A stretch of 28,555 nucleotides of DNA, from positions 1 to 28,555 of the IMG/VR virus record IMGVR_UViG_3300044631_002195; one strand, given 5' to 3'. A program made the position numbers and the translations under genes. The stretch comes from a virus. Position 1 is the stretch's first letter. Every line of letters starts with the position of its first letter. A model generated the notes under the pieces. The model had not been told where the DNA came from. It searched no databases and saw only the letters and a list, made by a program, of their open reading frames with translations. This document shows, in pieces, positions 16,823 to 23,723 of the stretch.

Positions 16823-17430
16823 TAAAACGGCTCCTTATACCAAAATAGCGGGACCATGTATTTGCTTCCGCTGTTTATTTTTTTAGGATGGTGAACATAC
16901 GGGTGTGTAGATGGAAATATTATTATACTGCCAGCTTTTGGCTTTATACTTACTCCTTGATTTGGAAAATCTATCTCCCCGCCATCGTAATCATCGTTTA
17001 AATACATGACTCCTGATATTACTGGATGCTTTATATTTGTAGGATCATCAGAATCAATATGTGGGCCCATGTCTGCGCCAGGGCTATATTTTTTTATATT
17101 AAAAAAATTAGGAAGCCATGGCTTACTAATCATATGAATATTGCAATAGCTTGATATTGCAAACTCAGACAAAGAATGTATAGTGCTGGATATCTTATAC
17201 GCATCAAAATCATTTTCGTCAGTCATACGATTTGTTTGAAATACACCAGATTTTCCAATACCGTATTTTGTCATAGAGTCAGTACTTGCATTCCATTCTT
17301 CCCACTTTGATATTCCTACATCTGGTTTTAATAAATTTTCTGATGCTTCTATGTCAACAATAAATTTTTCTGGGTTGTCCAAGATACTCTCGTAATAAAA
17401 TATTTTATCGTATATCTTTTTTATAATCAT
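16822..17430 (-). CDS. 2OG-Fe(II) oxygenase, prolyl-4-hydroxylase-like
   Basis: The 202-residue protein couples oxidation of 2-oxoglutarate to hydroxylation of a substrate. Metal ligands are His124 and Asp126 (PHIDSD) and His180, and the 2OG-binding Lys190 comes 10 residues after His180, the spacing of collagen prolyl-4-hydroxylase. The family signature YLNDDYDGGEIDFP lies between them, followed by KPKAGSIIIFPS. It is a single-domain enzyme without signal peptide, acting in the cytoplasm. It starts at ATG 17430, 2 bases after the stop of another oxygenase, and overlaps the degenerate relative downstream. The substrate is unknown; virion proteins are a possibility given the adjacent fibre genes. 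Confidence 0.85.
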   Translation of the reverse strand: MIIKKIYDKIFYYESILDNPEKFIVDIEASENLLKPDVGISKWEEWNASTDSMTKYGIGKSGVFQTNRMTDENDFDAYKISSTIHSLSEFAISSYCNIHMISKPWLPNFFNIKKYSPGADMGPHIDSDDPTNIKHPVISGVMYLNDDYDGGEIDFPNQGVSIKPKAGSIIIFPSTHPYVHHPKKINSGSKYMVPLFWYKEPF

Positions 17431-17431
17431 A

Positions 17432-18343
17432 TTATTGGCTATCCGTATTATTTATTTTAAAAAAAGTTTCCTTCTGATTTGTTTCCATTATTTTACCAAC
17501 AGATGGTTTAGATTTTGTTATAGAGTAATCTGGAGATTCTCCCTCTCCTATTACATACCTATGCCACTTTCCACTATTAAATGAAGCTTTTCTTTCAGCT
17601 TTTCTTATAGATTCCCATTCTTCTTCACCGTGTTTCTTAAGACCATCATGCCAATACTCTGATCCGTCATACTGGTACTGCCAAAAAGTTCTAACCAGGT
17701 ACTTGTCTCCGTTAGATATCTTGTCTACGCCATGAAAATACCGAGAGGCTCCTGTTATAGGATCTCCAGATGGGAAAACAACAACATCTCCAGCTTTAGG
17801 CTTATAGTGAATAACTTCTCCAGACTCTTCTTCTAAGAAAGACAATCCTCCGCCCTCGTAATCATCATTGAGATACATTGTGCATGTTACAGCAAATTTT
17901 AATCCTGGGTCATCTGCTGTAGCACCAACATAATCTGTATGATAGTGCATAGCAAGATTGTTTTCTGCTGCCGTTTCTTTATATTTGCATATTGAAAAAC
18001 CAGAAGAATGCCAGTTTGGCAACTGAATATTATATTCGTCTATATAGTCTTTTGTAACAGAATAAAAAACTTTATCTAGTTCTGCTAAAAAATCTGATTG
18101 TTTTTTTGCATATTCATCAGTAAGGTCAATTGGGTTTCCATCCCAATCTGCTTCATACTTGTGATCTCTTGTCATGCCAAGATTCATCATTAATCCAAAT
18201 CCGTACCAGTCGTCCCACGATTTAAATAAAAACTTAGGATCACTTTTTTGAGATAGCTCTAACAAATCAATATAATCCTTATGATTTGGAATTGCATTTT
18301 GATATACAATTACTCTTGGATATATAACAACTTTTTTAATCAT
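17432..18343 (-). CDS. 2OG-Fe(II) oxygenase, prolyl-4-hydroxylase-like, with C-terminal extension
   Basis: I chose ATG 18343 (303 residues) because GGAG lies 8 bases upstream; an in-frame GTG at 18391 would overlap the dehydrogenase gene and lacks a good site. Metal ligands are His135 and Asp137 (HYHTDY) and His204 (YFHGV), with Lys214 10 residues later. MYLNDDYEGGGLSF and YKPKAGDVVVFPSGD complete the family pattern. Unlike its neighbours it has about 80 residues after the core (WHDGLKKHGEEEWESI and a basic stretch), a charged tail of unknown role. It is the largest of the five intact enzymes in the island. Confidence 0.87.
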   Translation of the reverse strand: MIKKVVIYPRVIVYQNAIPNHKDYIDLLELSQKSDPKFLFKSWDDWYGFGLMMNLGMTRDHKYEADWDGNPIDLTDEYAKKQSDFLAELDKVFYSVTKDYIDEYNIQLPNWHSSGFSICKYKETAAENNLAMHYHTDYVGATADDPGLKFAVTCTMYLNDDYEGGGLSFLEEESGEVIHYKPKAGDVVVFPSGDPITGASRYFHGVDKISNGDKYLVRTFWQYQYDGSEYWHDGLKKHGEEEWESIRKAERKASFNSGKWHRYVIGEGESPDYSITKSKPSVGKIMETNQKETFFKINNTDSQ

Positions 18344-18365
18344 TCTGAGATCTCCATTCTTTAAT

Positions 18366-19055
18366 CTATCCGATTTGAATAGATTGTCCACCTATGCAAT
18401 TAGATTTTGGGTCAAACAGCAACTCGACAATATCTGCTATATCTGAAGAAGTTACCTGTATACCTATTGGTTGAGATGCTATGTAATATCTTAAATCAGG
18501 ATTATTTTCAAAAACTCCCTTTGCCATATCTGTATTTATTACACCAGGACATATAGCATTTGGTCTAATTTTTGTTTTACGTAAATCTTTAGCTAAGGAT
18601 GAGGTAAAGCCCTCCACGCCACTTTTGCTGGCCGTGTAAGCTGTATTTGAATTTGGTATATGTGCTGCAATACTGCTCATGTTAATTATCGGAGTATGCG
18701 TTTCTGTATCCATAAGTTTTAAAAAAACAGAACACATGTTCATGGTGCCTAGCAAGTTTACTGATATCACCTCTTTGTATCTTTCATAAGGTTGCAACTC
18801 AAAGGGTGCTGCTTCAAATATACCAGCGCAATTAACAAGTCCAGCAATTTTTTTGTGTTTTATTTTTTCGTAAACAGATCTAACATTTTCAATATCAGAA
18901 ACATCACACTCTTCAATACTATAAGGTGCTGGCTCGTAATCCTTATCCCTTATGTTTTTTGTTGAAATGCCTAACACTTCATATCCAATAGAATGAAGTC
19001 TTTCGGCTACGACTCTACCTATACCTCTGCTAGCTCCAGTTACAATTACTGTCAC
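18366..19055 (-). CDS. Short-chain dehydrogenase/reductase
   Basis: The 229-residue classical SDR has all key residues: the NAD(P)-binding TGASRGIG at 6-13, NCAG at 75-78, and the catalytic Asn100, Ser127 (INMSS), Tyr140 and Lys144 (YTASK), followed by PG at 170-171. Such enzymes oxidise or reduce alcohols and ketones with NAD(P)(H). The length is normal and the gene appears intact. The GTG start at 19055 overlaps the stop of the previous oxygenase (GTGA), so the two are translationally coupled. Its place inside a run of oxygenases suggests it acts on the same small molecule or on an oxidised product. The substrate cannot be read from sequence; FabG-like or sugar-type reductases are both possible. 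Confidence 0.9.
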   Translation of the reverse strand: MTVIVTGASRGIGRVVAERLHSIGYEVLGISTKNIRDKDYEPAPYSIEECDVSDIENVRSVYEKIKHKKIAGLVNCAGIFEAAPFELQPYERYKEVISVNLLGTMNMCSVFLKLMDTETHTPIINMSSIAAHIPNSNTAYTASKSGVEGFTSSLAKDLRKTKIRPNAICPGVINTDMAKGVFENNPDLRYYIASQPIGIQVTSSDIADIVELLFDPKSNCIGGQSIQIG

Positions 19056-19774
19056 GCTTCACCATTTTTTCCAACATAGTCTGGTATTATTCCCATATCA
19101 GCCATGTCTTTCCAATTCTTATACACTTCTTCTTGCTTGGATCTAGTAATCTTTAGCTTTTCTTCTCGTTCACGAATTTGCTCTTCTGTGTAAGTTAAAC
19201 CATCTAGGTCCCAGAAGGATCCTACGGTGTATCTTGTGCCATCATGAACCTTTGTAACCTCATGCTCATTATTGTGGCCTCCCGCAAAAAACACTAGCAT
19301 TCCCTTTTTTGGATGAATTTGAATGTCATCGTTTTTAAAGTTTAAGTATCCGCCTTTAAAATCATTATTTAAATATATAAAGGATGCGTATTTACTTCTT
19401 TCAAACTCTGAAGGGGATCCATCCTCATTTGAATTATCTGAATGGAAAGCAGCAAAAGCTCCTGGAACCCATTTTTGTGCATGATAACTAACCTCATCTA
19501 ATCTTTTTTGAATTAAAGATTCTCCCATTTCTTTTATTCTTGGCTTTAGCATATTGTGAAAATAATCTTTTGGAAGACCAAACATTTCACAACCTCCTGT
19601 AGGGTCTTCATCCCAAAATCCCATTGCAAGAGATCCGTAAAAAGAAATCTGATTCCAGTCAAGTATATTACTCGAAGACAACCAATCAAGATAGGATATT
19701 ATAGATTCGCATTCTTTATCTGTTATAAAAGACTCAACAGAAAAACATTCTTCTCCGTGCTGCTCAATCTTCAT
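19052..19774 (-). CDS. 2OG-Fe(II) oxygenase, prolyl-4-hydroxylase-like
   Basis: The 240-residue enzyme is numbered from ATG 19774. This start is preferred to ATG 19783 because AAAGG is then 10 bases upstream rather than 1. Metal ligands are His111 and Asp113 (FHSDNS) and His171 (EHEV), with Arg181 10 residues later binding 2OG. The core has IYLNNDFKGGYLNF and HPKKGMLVFFAGG. A C-terminal helix of about 45 residues (EEQIREREEKLKI) follows and may mediate oligomerisation. The gene overlaps the preceding oxygenase and is coupled to the dehydrogenase downstream. The Arg in place of Lys distinguishes it, with the 19764-20441 enzyme, from the other three. Confidence 0.86.
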   Translation of the reverse strand: MKIEQHGEECFSVESFITDKECESIISYLDWLSSSNILDWNQISFYGSLAMGFWDEDPTGGCEMFGLPKDYFHNMLKPRIKEMGESLIQKRLDEVSYHAQKWVPGAFAAFHSDNSNEDGSPSEFERSKYASFIYLNNDFKGGYLNFKNDDIQIHPKKGMLVFFAGGHNNEHEVTKVHDGTRYTVGSFWDLDGLTYTEEQIREREEKLKITRSKQEEVYKNWKDMADMGIIPDYVGKNGEA

Positions 19775-20441
19775 CGCCGACATGCCTTTCTATGGTCCAA
19801 AAAAACGGTGCTGTATATCTAACCCCAGAAGTTATTGGTCTAACCCCATGAATATAATTCTTATCTCCTGGGAAAAAATATGCGGCTTTGGATTTTGGCT
19901 TAAACTCAATTCCCTGCAGTGGGAAGTATAGCTCTCCGCCTTCATAATCGTCGTTAAGATAAAACACTGTGCCTAAATCATACCATGGGAAAGAGTTTGG
20001 CGTTCCAGCGTCTGGACCTTCATGCATTTCTTTATCCGCATGTGGCTCTTGTCTAGATCCAACTGGCCATCTAACAATGCATGGACCTGTTGATCTAGAC
20101 TTTACTTTAAAAAATGTATCAATTGTTTTATTTAATCTATTAATAATATTATCTAAAATAGTTATAATTTCTGGACTGTATTTTTCAAAAGTTTCAAGGG
20201 TGACAACTCTGTCTTTCCAAATATTTGCCTGATATATTAAATTTCCATTTTCATTATACTCATCTTCAGTTTCGTCAAAGTGTTTATTGTTTCTAGCCCA
20301 ATCTAACAAAATGTTTTTTTCATCTTCAGTAATTGCATCTAGTATCTCAACTATATTATCTTTTGAGTTGCCAAAATAACCAGATGGGGTAATTGATCTT
20401 GGGCTAAATGTAGCCATATTTTGACTTGTGTTATGTTTCAT
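19764..20441 (-). CDS. 2OG-Fe(II) oxygenase, prolyl-4-hydroxylase-like
   Basis: The 225-residue protein has metal ligands His134 and Asp136 (EPHADKE) and His198 (YIHGV), with Arg208 10 residues later (SGVRYTAPFFW). The core is FYLNDDYEGGELYFP and FKPKSKAAYFFPGD. The insert between HxD and the core strand (HEGPDAGTPNSFPWYD) is longer than in its neighbours and could shape the substrate site. It starts at ATG 20441 (an ATG at 20417 is possible). No Shine-Dalgarno sequence is seen, but TATAAT lies exactly 6 bases before the ATG, suggesting an internal leaderless promoter. The five intact enzymes share a core but differ in their N-terminal halves, which suggests different partners or substrates. 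Confidence 0.86.
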   Translation of the reverse strand: MKHNTSQNMATFSPRSITPSGYFGNSKDNIVEILDAITEDEKNILLDWARNNKHFDETEDEYNENGNLIYQANIWKDRVVTLETFEKYSPEIITILDNIINRLNKTIDTFFKVKSRSTGPCIVRWPVGSRQEPHADKEMHEGPDAGTPNSFPWYDLGTVFYLNDDYEGGELYFPLQGIEFKPKSKAAYFFPGDKNYIHGVRPITSGVRYTAPFFWTIERHVGDED

Positions 20442-20447
20442 ATTTAT

Positions 20448-20453
20448 ATTATA
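20448..20453 (-). promoter_or_regulatory. Possible -10 box for leaderless oxygenase mRNA
   Basis: TATAAT on the minus strand lies 6 bases upstream of the ATG at 20441, within the 20-base gap after the preceding stop. No ribosome binding site or convincing -35 is present. The spacing fits a leaderless start. Confidence 0.38.
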
Positions 20454-20461
20454 CCTTAGTT

Positions 20462-21166
20462 TTAAGTAAAACTCTTTCTAGTCCAATCCATTTTTTTGTA
20501 ACCGCCGCCGCCTTTAACCCTATGCTTTTTTGCTGATTCATTTTTTCTGCTTAAAATGTCAAAAGATGAATGGAACTCTTTTTCCATTTCCCAAGACTCT
20601 CGCCTAAAAGGAATAATTTGAATATAAGGGGTGCCAGCACTTATTGTTCCGACAAAATCCTTTTTAATAAAAAATGGCATGAGGCCAGGTGTGCTAACCC
20701 TATCATTATCAATGATTCCAGATGTTGTTATAAATGGAAGATCAAATCTGTTTATGGGATTAATATAAAGTCCGCTGTATCCATCTGGTAATTCTGGCAT
20801 CCAGTTTGGGTACCAGTGAAAAGCATTTTCTTGGTATCCGTATGGAACTGGGAACTCTCCCATAACATCCCTTGGCTCACAAAAAGATTTATACTCGTCT
20901 GGAACTGAGACAGATACTTTTCCATCAATTTTATAAAAATGGATGTCGCATGGCGTTAAAAGTAAATATCCAGATACAAAGGAATCCATTAATGCTGGGC
21001 ATGCCTTAAATGATAAGGTATCAGAATCTAATATGTTTCCATCTTTATTAACCCAGTTTCTATTCGCAGAAGAAAACCATTCTGGAACAGATATCTTAGA
21101 AGGCACTGGGTATACAGAATTTTTAAAGTTGTAGTCTTGTGCAGAATGAAAAATTATTTTTGGCAT
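20462..21166 (-). CDS. DUF6065-like protein of unknown function (copy 2)
   Basis: The 234-residue protein carries VPEWFSSANRNW near residue 27, LSFKACPALMDSFVSGYLLLTPCDIHF, then INPINRFDLPFITTSGIID and GTISAGTPYIQIIPFRRESW. This pattern occurs in uncharacterised proteins of phages and bacteria that often sit near oxygenase genes. The C-terminal part parallels the upstream neighbour (ANTPICTILPI against AGTPYIQIIPF), so the two are probably paralogues. It starts in a TAATG overlap with that neighbour. The C-terminus is basic (KKHRVKGGGGYKKMDWTRK). No catalytic residues are obvious. The function is unknown; the coupling indicates that the pair acts together. Confidence 0.6.
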   Translation of the reverse strand: MPKIIFHSAQDYNFKNSVYPVPSKISVPEWFSSANRNWVNKDGNILDSDTLSFKACPALMDSFVSGYLLLTPCDIHFYKIDGKVSVSVPDEYKSFCEPRDVMGEFPVPYGYQENAFHWYPNWMPELPDGYSGLYINPINRFDLPFITTSGIIDNDRVSTPGLMPFFIKKDFVGTISAGTPYIQIIPFRRESWEMEKEFHSSFDILSRKNESAKKHRVKGGGGYKKMDWTRKSFT

Positions 21167-21870
21167 TAATCTATAACCTTTAGATTAATAGCCTTAACCT
21201 CATGCTCACCAACTTTTTGCCCAAACCAATTTAATCCATTTTTATAAAAGTTTGTCCATTTGCCAGAACTCAATATGCTATTTCTGATTTCATCAGCAGA
21301 TTTAGAATCATTAATTTCTAATCCAGAATCCTTTTTTTCTTTGTTAACTTCAAACACTATCTCTGAATTTTGCAGTTCAGATAAAGATATAGGCAATATA
21401 GTGCATATAGGTGTATTTGCTTTAATGGTTATTACTTTATTTGGTTGAGTTACTCTATAAGCTATTGGAAGTGGCCCATCAAAAAAGGAAGTGCTTATGA
21501 GTGTTGTAAAGCATGTTGCTCCATCAACAAAGTAGTTTGATGGTGGCATTGTTAGCAGAGTTACATTATTTTCTGTAGTAAACTTTATTCCTATATTAAA
21601 GCTAACAGTAGCATTTGCTCTTTGAAGACTTACATACTTATCGCCAGCCAAAACTTTAATGTGATCTGCTGAAGAATCTGAAATACCGTCCCATATAAAA
21701 GATATGTCTTCTGGAAAAGAAACTGACCACCCTAGTCTATTTGTTAAAGCAAGTGGAAAACATTGATACGCATGTTTGTCATACGTATCGTCCATCCACC
21801 ACCTTTTTACTGGCATTTGATATATATCTGCAGAATTTTCTGAAACTCTTTCTGCGTATATTTTGTACAT
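21166..21870 (-). CDS. DUF6065-like protein of unknown function (copy 1)
   Basis: The 234-residue protein contains VKRWWMDDTYDKHAYQCFPL followed by ALTNRLGWSVSFPEDISFIWDG. I recognise this as like the DUF6065 family (W-M-D-x-T, A-Y-x-C-x-P-L, N-x-x-G-W), which has no known function. The beta-rich middle (TFTTLIS-like strands, PPSNYFVDGATCFTT) and ANTPICTILPISL suggest a beta-sandwich or cupin-like fold. It is coupled by TAATG at both ends: its ATG overlaps the stop of an oxygenase, and its stop overlaps the start of its paralogue. The family name is from memory of the pattern and should be treated as probable. Confidence 0.65.
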   Translation of the reverse strand: MYKIYAERVSENSADIYQMPVKRWWMDDTYDKHAYQCFPLALTNRLGWSVSFPEDISFIWDGISDSSADHIKVLAGDKYVSLQRANATVSFNIGIKFTTENNVTLLTMPPSNYFVDGATCFTTLISTSFFDGPLPIAYRVTQPNKVITIKANTPICTILPISLSELQNSEIVFEVNKEKKDSGLEINDSKSADEIRNSILSSGKWTNFYKNGLNWFGQKVGEHEVKAINLKVID

Positions 21871-22562
21871 TATAAAAGGCCTTCGTAATACTTTTCCTCT
21901 AGCTTGAAATATTCTGGAGTGTGCGCTGTTTCTAGATAGTCTAGCATTGTAACAATTGAATATTTTAATCCGCTTGTTACTGGCATGGCTGCATGGGAAT
22001 ATATAAAAGCAGAAGGGAAAAGATACAAGTCTCCAGCTCTGGGTTTAATTTTTAAATTAAACTTATCAAAAAACAACTCTCCGCCTTCGTAGTCATCGTT
22101 TAAATATCCAACAGAAGAAAGTACGCATGTATAAGAATAGCCATGGTCTGAGTGCACTTTAAAGTGTTGGTTCTCTCCGTATCTGACATAATTAAACGAT
22201 TCCCAATATTTTAATGGTGCAATATTAAAACCAGAACTGTAATGATTTACTGGATCCAGCTGAACATCTTTTGAGTCTTTCCATATTTGAGCAAGAGCTC
22301 TGTCAGTTTCGTCAAACATGTTTGACTGCTTATTTTCATTATTTGTAGTTATTGAACCATCGTCATTTACCTTAATTTTAAAATCAACACAATCTCTATA
22401 CGATAAATCTGTATTAGAATACCCAGTAGATGCTTGGTTCCACTTGTACCTTAATGATTTTTGAGAACCAATTGTATTTTCTAGCCTATCGATTAGATTT
22501 AAATCTTTTTTAAACACGTCCCTGTAAACAGCAATTCCAGGTGCTAATAGTTCTACATCCAT
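21870..22562 (-). CDS. 2OG-Fe(II) oxygenase, prolyl-4-hydroxylase-like
   Basis: The 230-residue first oxygenase of the island has metal ligands His137 and Asp139 (VHSDHGYS) and His190 (YSHAAMPV), with Lys200 10 residues later (SGLKYSIVTML), as in collagen prolyl-4-hydroxylase. The core is GYLNDDYEGGELFF and IKPRAGDLYLFPSAF. The N-terminal half (MDVELLAPGIAVYRDVF) is like the start of other phage members. It starts at ATG 22562 behind AAGGAG, with a possible extended -10 (TGATATACT) further upstream. Its stop overlaps the start of the DUF6065-like gene. The protein is complete, with no signal peptide. Confidence 0.86.
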   Translation of the reverse strand: MDVELLAPGIAVYRDVFKKDLNLIDRLENTIGSQKSLRYKWNQASTGYSNTDLSYRDCVDFKIKVNDDGSITTNNENKQSNMFDETDRALAQIWKDSKDVQLDPVNHYSSGFNIAPLKYWESFNYVRYGENQHFKVHSDHGYSYTCVLSSVGYLNDDYEGGELFFDKFNLKIKPRAGDLYLFPSAFIYSHAAMPVTSGLKYSIVTMLDYLETAHTPEYFKLEEKYYEGLL

Positions 22563-22584
22563 TAAAGTACTCTCCTTTTTTTAA

Positions 22585-22593
22585 AGTATATCA
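22585..22593 (-). promoter_or_regulatory. Possible extended -10 box before first oxygenase
   Basis: TGATATACT (extended -10) lies on the minus strand in the 37-base gap after the cupin-like gene, upstream of the AAGGAG and ATG of the first oxygenase. The -35 region is poor (TTCCAA at about 17 bases). Confidence 0.3.
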
Positions 22594-22599
22594 TATTGA

Positions 22600-23178
22600 T
22601 TAAATTATTGGAACCCAAACTCCAGGCTCATTATGCTTTAATGCAAATAGCGGTGACACATAAAACTCAATAATATCTGACTCTGAGTCAACCTCAATCC
22701 TAATTAGATCAGTTGGCTTATTAATAATTAAATCACCATCAACCACATTTTGAGATTGAGTTATCTGACCATTATTAAAATGTATTTTGCCGTTATCTAC
22801 TTTTGCAAAATAAAATCCATGAAGAAATGGTATATTCTGTCCTGGGAAATCAAACCACTTTATATTGTCGTTATTATAGTATTTTACAGCTTTACCATAA
22901 ACCATATAATCCTGTGCTTTTTTGTTTATCTGGTAGGTGTCGCATGCATGACCAACTGTAATCGCCACATGCTTATATAAATCATAACAGGATTTTGTGT
23001 ATATAGAAAATATATTTTTTGGCATTTTTTTTATAGATCTAACTTTTACTAAAGATCCGTCTACAAGGTTATAAACATCGTCTATCTTCGGCCCTAAATG
23101 CTCAATATCATGAATAATGTTGTTTATTCCAGAAATATTTTTATGAATAAATTTAGTTTCACTAAATATTTTTTTCAA
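22600..23178 (-). CDS. Cupin-like protein of unknown function
   Basis: The frame begins at TTG 23199, but that part overlaps the previous gene. The TTG at 23178 is taken here (about 192 residues, 17-base overlap); the start is uncertain. The C-terminal half has a beta pattern similar to a double-stranded beta-helix: FLHGFYFAKVDNGKIHFNNG, VVDGDLIINKPTDLIRIEV, then IIEFYVSPLFAL. It lacks the HxD...H triad of the oxygenases, so it is probably not an Fe(II)/2OG enzyme. The N-terminus is helical (GINNIIHDIEHLG). It sits at the head of the enzyme island. The family is not recognised, and the cupin-like description is from pattern only. Confidence 0.5.
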   Translation of the reverse strand: MKKIFSETKFIHKNISGINNIIHDIEHLGPKIDDVYNLVDGSLVKVRSIKKMPKNIFSIYTKSCYDLYKHVAITVGHACDTYQINKKAQDYMVYGKAVKYYNNDNIKWFDFPGQNIPFLHGFYFAKVDNGKIHFNNGQITQSQNVVDGDLIINKPTDLIRIEVDSESDIIEFYVSPLFALKHNEPGVWVPII

Positions 23179-23701
23179 CGTACACAGCTCTCTTGTCAAA
23201 ATAAACTACTGGGTAGGAATAGTTTCTAAAATCAAATATTTGATCTAAATCTATTTTAGTAATAATATCTTCAAATCCTAAATCATATATAGAATTGTAA
23301 AGTTGATCACCTGCTGGGGTTCCGCTATTATCTGAATATATATTTGACCAAACCTGGTACCCCAAATGTTTTGAAAGCATGTCGTTTGTAATTACAGAAT
23401 ATTTTGCAACATTTTTGTTTCTGTAAAATGGGTCAACATACATTCTATTTATTTGGCATGACATTAGCCATGCGCTTTGAGCAATTGGAAAATCGTTATA
23501 TATCTTGTTAGATACTACTATATCCCCAGTTAAATATTCACCAGAGTTATAGGCAGTGCACATAACCTTTATATCAGACTCAGCATCTTCTACAAAAGCA
23601 AAGTAGCCCCATATGTTTTCTTGCTTAAGGTCTAAAGGAAATTCTTTATAAGCAATATCCTTTACGACCTCTTTTTTTTCATTCCCGACAAGGAACTTCA
23701 T
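23162..23701 (-). CDS. GNAT-like acetyltransferase (tentative)
   Basis: The 179-residue protein starts at ATG 23701, with AAAGG 7 bases upstream, in preference to a TTG at 23707. The segment INRMYVDPFYRNKNVAKYSVI (residues ~85-104) resembles the acetyl-CoA binding motif A of GNAT enzymes (V-x-P-x-x-R-x-x-x-x-A). LYNSIYDLGFED near residue 135 resembles motif B (LY...GF). The N-terminal strands (WGYFAFVEDAESDIKVMCTA) are also compatible. It opens the enzyme island just after the fibre genes. If it is a GNAT it could acylate a sugar, lipid or protein amine. The motifs are weak, so this is tentative; an unknown structural accessory is the alternative. Confidence 0.5.
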   Translation of the reverse strand: MKFLVGNEKKEVVKDIAYKEFPLDLKQENIWGYFAFVEDAESDIKVMCTAYNSGEYLTGDIVVSNKIYNDFPIAQSAWLMSCQINRMYVDPFYRNKNVAKYSVITNDMLSKHLGYQVWSNIYSDNSGTPAGDQLYNSIYDLGFEDIITKIDLDQIFDFRNYSYPVVYFDKRAVYVEKNI

Positions 23702-23723
23702 TGCCAAACCTTTCTAGTTTGTT

